64,000 nucleotides of DNA from Malachius bipustulatus (lineage: Eukaryota > Arthropoda > Insecta > Coleoptera > Melyridae), in contig OU342630.1 of assembly GCA_910589415.1 (NCBI GenBank), positions 63,112,186-63,176,185 of the forward strand, given 5' to 3'. The translations under genes were made by a program, and so were the position numbers. The number at the start of each line of letters is the position of its first letter. Position 1 is the stretch's first letter. The notes under the pieces were generated by a model. The model was not told the DNA's origin. It saw nothing but the letters and a program-made list of their open reading frames with translations, and did not search any database. Below are positions 59,671 through 64,000 of the stretch, piece by piece.

Positions 59671-61173
59671 ATGGTGCGTCCAGACAGTTTCATCTTATCG
59701 TACAAACTTCGTACGACTTTCAGTTTCGCGACGATCGCTATCATGGAAGAAGTAATCCTGTGGTCAATTTATGCTGTTTTTGTTGCAGGCGCAATTATTT
59801 GAGAATGGATGTTGAAACTTACATGAATTTGTTAAATTTATTATTATTATTATTACTTCTAGGGTAGGTTCAAAGACCTTGTACTGAAGCTTGCGCTTAT
59901 TGTACCCCTTTGGATAATAAATTATCTCATCGGCCCATCTCCCGAAAGTATTTCAGTATGAGTCCAATGGGTGCTTGTTCTATTTCTTTTGGTTCTGCCA
60001 TTTCGGTCCCAAATACTAGAAGTCTAGTTCCCTCTAGTGCTGGGCATTCACACATTAGGTGGTATGGGGTTTTCCCCCTTCCCCGCATCTCCTACAATCT
60101 GGGATATTTTTTCTCCTATTATTCAAAGGTTGTTTCATTAGCGGGCAGTGTCCTGTTAAAAGTCCAATTGCCCCTCAGCTGATGCTTACTCAGCTTTTTC
60201 AGTTACATCTTCTCTGCTCCCTCTTCCCTTTACCCACCTAGTCGCTTGAACAGCACCCCAGTTAGGTTTAGGTAAGGTCTGCATTGAAGTTGCTCTATTT
60301 TCTCCCATGAGGAAAATTAGCTGTTGGCCTTTTGTGTCAGGTTTTCTGTCCACTAGGATCCACGTTTCTGGTTTTTAATACCTGGTTTTGTATCCCCAGT
60401 CTTTTTTGGATTTTTTTTCTGGTTCCTCTCTTGGGTCCCTGGTATCCACACTGGTGCTCTTATAGGTTTCGGAACGTCCTTGGTGCCGAGTTTCGCTCCT
60501 GACCAGGGTTCTGACTGACCACCCGCACCAGCCAGTCCTCTGTGGCCTGGTCAGCGCAGGAAGCCATGAGGAAGTCCCCTCTAAGCTGCACTCCTGAGAA
60601 CCTTGGTGAAGGTTCTCCTTCTTTTACATTGTTCCGGTTCCTTGCTGGTCCCGGGTTTTGTTACACTGGGGTTCACCTTCAACCCTAGCTTTCTAGGTTC
60701 TCCAGTTTCCCCCTGGTTTTGTAGTTTCTACTGGTTTCTCAGTTTGCTACGAGCGGCTCCTGAGAGTTTTTTGGATGGGTCTTTCTTCTCAGAATACCCT
60801 TCCCTTTTTGAATTAGGTGTGTCTTGGTCCATATGGCCCACGAGTAATTTGTTAAATAATTTGTTAAATTTGGTAACGCCACGCATTCAAAAACGAGATA
60901 GTTGTATGAGAAAAGCGATTTTACCTCACGAGAGATTAAGCGCCACCTTAAGATTCCTTGCACCCGGAAGAAGTTACAAGGATGGAATTTACAATACTAA
61001 AGCAAGCATTGAGTGAGATTATACCTGAGACAATACGACAATATGAGGTTGAATTAATTATAATAAACATAAACATAAAATTGAACGGTAAGTTGCTTCG
61101 CCCGTCCACATTCTACGACATGTCGCATCAGTTCTTGGAAAATGATGCCTCGATCTTCAGTCTTTCGATTTAG
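59671..61173 (+). pseudogene. Harbinger transposase remnant, split by insertion and frameshifts
   Basis: The first piece (59671-59839) includes MEEVILWSIYAVFVAG and, after a deletion relative to the copy at 16 kb, MDVETYMNLLN. It continues beyond the insertion at 60858 with LVTPRIQKRDSCMRKAIL, then PHERLSATLRFLAPGRSYKD (about 60868-60982). After a frameshift comes FTILKQALSEIIPET (about 60985-61030). The PHERLSATLRFLA..RSY block is a hallmark of PIF/Harbinger transposases just before the DDE domain. No catalytic residues remain. The 137-codon open frame at 60603-61016 is a chimera of antisense retrotransposon and this piece, not a gene. Confidence 0.85.
59840..60857 (-). pseudogene. Internally deleted non-LTR retrotransposon: DUF4780-like ORF1 joined to ORF2 tail
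   Basis: This lies on the minus strand with its 3' (aat)n tail at 59840-59855. It is flanked by the 14-bp duplication AATTTGTTAAATTT (59826-59839 and 60858-60871). From its 5' side (60840 downward) come a K/S-rich stretch, then DFLMASCADQATEDWLVRVV near 60578-60520. After frameshifts come PKPIRAPVWIPG near 60470 and ILVDRKPDTKGQQLIFLMGE near 60370-60310. This order resembles DUF4780, the RNA-binding-like ORF1 domain of insect retroelements. It then runs, via LSKHQL and LLTGHCPL, into CRRCGE and HLMCECPALEGTR near 60060-60000, the cysteine-rich ORF2 C-terminus. Endonuclease, RT and RNase H are gone. The copy is frameshifted and dead. Confidence 0.8.
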
Positions 61174-61295
61174 CTTCCAATCTCATTCCGTTTAGACTAA
61201 ACGTACGTTTTGCGGTCCGCACATTCCATTTTACTTGATTCATTTTGTCTGATTCGACATGTCGTTCAATTAGTCGTTGCGTCTGGACCGGCCTT

Positions 61296-64000
61296 TTTAA
61301 TTTTATCACTTGAATATTAAAATGGATTTTTGTCACATGACAAAAAAATCAAAATTTAATTGACTGTTGGAAGTGTCAAAAAATATATCACCTTTATGTA
61401 TAATAGCTGAATATAGAGATTGCAAAAAAAATTTAAAATGAGAAAATCACAAATGAGAACTGTGAAATACACCTGAGAAAAAAAAAGAAAAAGTAAAACG
61501 GCCCACTGTACTTAATGCTGAATATGTTTTCTCCCAAAAACGACACTTGAATTAGGTAGGCTCTAATGACATCGGACTCCCTGACGTCCCCACCTCTTGA
61601 GAAAAATTTTGTAAATAGGATGTCGCATAAAGGTCTTGATGTTAAGATTTTCATTAAAAATATTCGCTTAAGCGACAACATCAATCCAACTTCAAAAACC
61701 AAATTACAACAAATCAAAAAGATAATTACCTCGAAGAAAAACTAACTATTTTTGAAATGTAATAATATAAAAATAGGGGAATGAAATGAAGACTCAGGTG
61801 CATAAAGAACGCAAACTTATAGAAATGGACATCTAAAAAGGTCCTGGGTCGATCCACATAATATGCGGATCACGTACAAGTCATGTGGGCCATCCAGATG
61901 ACTGATGTCTTACACAATCACCGTGATGTAAATCACGGACAGCCTCTCTAAGGTGTTGTCTATTTACATAAAACTGCTAAAGAAGTTGAGAAAAAAAGCT
62001 GATATTAATTAGTTTTTTTTTAGAAAGTTAGGGGTTTTAGTTTTTAAAAGTAGGAATAATAATAATTTAGGTAAAATTTCCTAGTGGAATGAGTAGATTA
62101 AGTGCTCTTGAAATGTATTCAAAATTTGCCAGGACATATTTTACAAAGAGAGCTGGCATTCATGAGATTCCGTCCGCAATTTTAAAAACCCACAGTGGAA
62201 CAAAGGCAGTTTGGCCAAGTTGTTAGTAATTAAGACGTAATTAAATAACGTAAATCATGATAAAAAGTGCACCCCGCCAAGCGAAGATATGGTAATATCG
62301 CCACTTGTTGTTTACTGAAGAATTGTAAAGGGGGTGCTGGAACAGAATCGCATCTCTCGCAGTGTTGACATATTTACTGTTCTCTTAAAATTTTCACAAT
62401 CCTGTATTAATCAATAGGGAATTAATTACAATTAATATAAATTATAAAATTGTGGTTTTTATTAATAGATCTAATTTTGAAAAATAGACACAAAAAGTAC
62501 AATCAAATTCAATTTAATTGACTAATACTCAAAAAGATATTACAAATTATAAAATGATGACTATAATTATGAATTATTACGCTTTATGCTGTCATTTTCG
62601 AAGTATGTAGGTATATTTTTGTCATTTTGTGATTTCAGGATCTTTTTGTTTGTCTTACATTCAGGTGTCTCTATAATTAATTGAGATGAATACTCTTTTC
62701 AGCTTGTCGAGCTTTTGAGAATTCCCGTTTTCAAGACCAAGATTATTAATAATTATTGTACAAATTAATAAACAAATTAAAATATTTCAATATTTGCATT
62801 GAAGCAAGAATTTTCAAGAATGAAAAATCAAAATTGAAGCAAGAGGCCACTAACATAAAGATAAAGACTTTTTATTAACAGTACAAGGGCGTTTCAATGT
62901 CGCTACCATTTCATGACAAATTCTTTTTTTATAGTTTTTTTTATAGCTAAGACTGATACTTCTTGTAAATTTGTAATATGACCAGTGTTAGTAAGTTGTT
63001 TCTTCAGATAAAGCAGAACCATATTTTTTTCTTTCAATAATTGGAGTCTTGAGTTTTGTGTAGGTAATTTTCCAATTTGAGTAGGTACGCATTACCTAAA
63101 TTACCTAATATTTATCTTCTAACTATCTTCCTCTCTGTTGGGTGTTATTAGGTTAGTTTTAGATTTCGATGCCTATTAAGTTTTGTTGCAGTTTAATAAA
63201 GTACTGCAGAGCTGTAAGCTCGTTCTGTGAAGGTCCCATGCAGACTTCTAGAAAAATTTATTATCCATTTATGCAGACGAGACGTCTGGAAGTACCTTTT
63301 TGCATTCGACTGTAACGCTTTTACAGGGTTTAAGTGTATTTAGGTGCTGCTTTCATCAATTTTAAAATTGTTTTCTCAATCTAAAATTCTTGGCGACCTT
63401 TTCCTTTAAAGTATCGTGTATAGATTCACAGATCTTTATCACTGCAATGGGCACAATTTGATAAGTGCACCGCGCACAGGTGGGAGTGATGACGTTGGAA
63501 GTCAGAAAGAGGACATCGGCGAAGCGTACAGGAAGCTACACGTAAAAATTAGCATACAAGAGACCTGAATAAGGGAAATAAGAAGTACTTATCAGGCGAT
63601 GTTGAAAGAAACGTCTCCTGATTGACTAAAGTACCAGAACGCAAGACTGAAAAAACGGAAGCTGGTCGACGATCATGAGGAAAAGTGGAGACAGGCAGGG
63701 GGAACCACAAGGAGCAGCCGCGTGTACGGTTCGCGGAAAGCCTACCTGTAAAGCTACCTTAGTCAAATTTATCGTTTTATCTTTTCCCGTGCCTATGTCT
63801 TTTCAAAAAAGTTCGACAGATTCTGGCAGTTTTTCTTCATGAAATTCGAGTTTTAATTGTTATTCGGTAATTAAAACTAGTTGTTCGGTCGTTCCGAGAA
63901 ACTGCTTTTCACAATTAACTGAGTAGCTAACTTGGCCATTGCTAGTTTTTCGCAGTCAGTAAAAAACTTCTATAATATCTATAACCAAAACATAACGTTC
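61296..64000. other. AT-rich intergenic DNA to the window end
   Basis: No gene recognised. A 94-codon minus-strand frame at 61433-61717 and a GC-richer stretch at about 63450-63740 match nothing I know. Confidence 0.5.

Larger units (their letters stand above)
59598..61295 (+). mobile_element. PIF/Harbinger element interrupted by a non-LTR retrotransposon
   Basis: The left terminus aaggccggtccagacgcacc and the inverted right terminus (ggtgcg replaced by cgttgcgtctggaccggcctt) match at 27 of the first 28 bases. The T-rich flanks are compatible with a TTA duplication but do not prove one. The 5' part is over 90 percent identical by eye to the fragment at 16245-16544. The coding part is split by the insertion at 59840-60857. 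Past the N-terminal domain the sequence jumps to the right terminus, so most of the DDE domain is deleted. Confidence 0.85.

Noticed and set aside
60603..61016. 137-codon plus-strand open frame
   Set aside because: Its first half is antisense to the LINE ORF1 and its second half is Harbinger transposase, joined by the insertion; not a real gene.
1..64000. Prokaryotic systems (operons, CRISPR, phage or plasmid modules)
   Set aside because: No ribosome-binding-site-led gene series, no direct-repeat/spacer array, and all recognised proteins are from eukaryotic transposable elements.

Overview
This window looks like eukaryotic, almost certainly insect, nuclear DNA. It is AT-rich, has no tRNA, rRNA or operon-like structure, and I found no convincing host protein-coding gene. 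Every protein similarity I can recognise belongs to transposable elements: jockey/CR1-type non-LTR retrotransposons (one with a DUF4780-like ORF1, a domain typical of insect elements), a PIF/Harbinger transposase, a Tc1/mariner-type DDE transposase fragment, hAT-like termini and LTR-retrotransposon solo LTRs. Short words such as taggtacctac recur, as in several insect orders; the order cannot be fixed from this.

Layout. 1-7.4 kb: AT-rich DNA with two clusters of inverted/direct repeats (1.07-2.6 kb, 6.2-7.4 kb). 7.4-13 kb: nothing firm. 12.96-14.59 kb: a DNA transposon with about 165-bp inverted termini and a TGTA duplication. 15.8-19.8 kb: a 147-bp palindromic MITE, the 5' end of a Harbinger element, then a GC-richer patch with repeated GATA/CCAAT words. 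19.86-23.61 kb: a long-armed foldback transposon split by two different solo LTRs, one in each arm, each with TG...CA ends and a 4-bp duplication. 23.6-25.4 kb: a decayed jockey-like ORF2 on the minus strand (RT to RNase H to C-terminus). 25.4-35.5 kb: mostly unassigned, with a pyrimidine-skewed tandem tract and a scrap of another RT-element ORF2.

35.6-37.3 kb: a tandem array of five ~350-bp units, each holding the same degenerate reading frame that resembles the TFIIS/Elongin A N-terminal helical domain. 37.7-39.2 kb: a non-LTR retrotransposon whose ORF1 (PHD finger, coiled coil, three zinc knuckles) is intact but whose ORF2 is absent. 42.9-43.8, 49.1-50.4 and 53.7-54.2 kb: foldback MITEs. 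48.4-48.6 kb: a CpG-rich patch, the best candidate for a host promoter. 57.05-57.76 kb: a 705-bp Tc1/mariner element with 118-bp termini around a transposase remnant. 58.26-59.10 kb: a hAT-like element containing a retrotransposon fragment. 59.6-61.3 kb: a Harbinger element broken by an internally deleted non-LTR element with a 14-bp target duplication. The last 2.7 kb holds nothing I can name.

The genes here do not form a pathway; they record successive nested insertions. I did not find a clear new biological system. The most unusual items are the domain-bearing tandem array, the ORF1-only retroelement, the LTR whose 3' end repeats its own LTR/primer-binding-site junction, and the foldback element carrying two solo LTRs.
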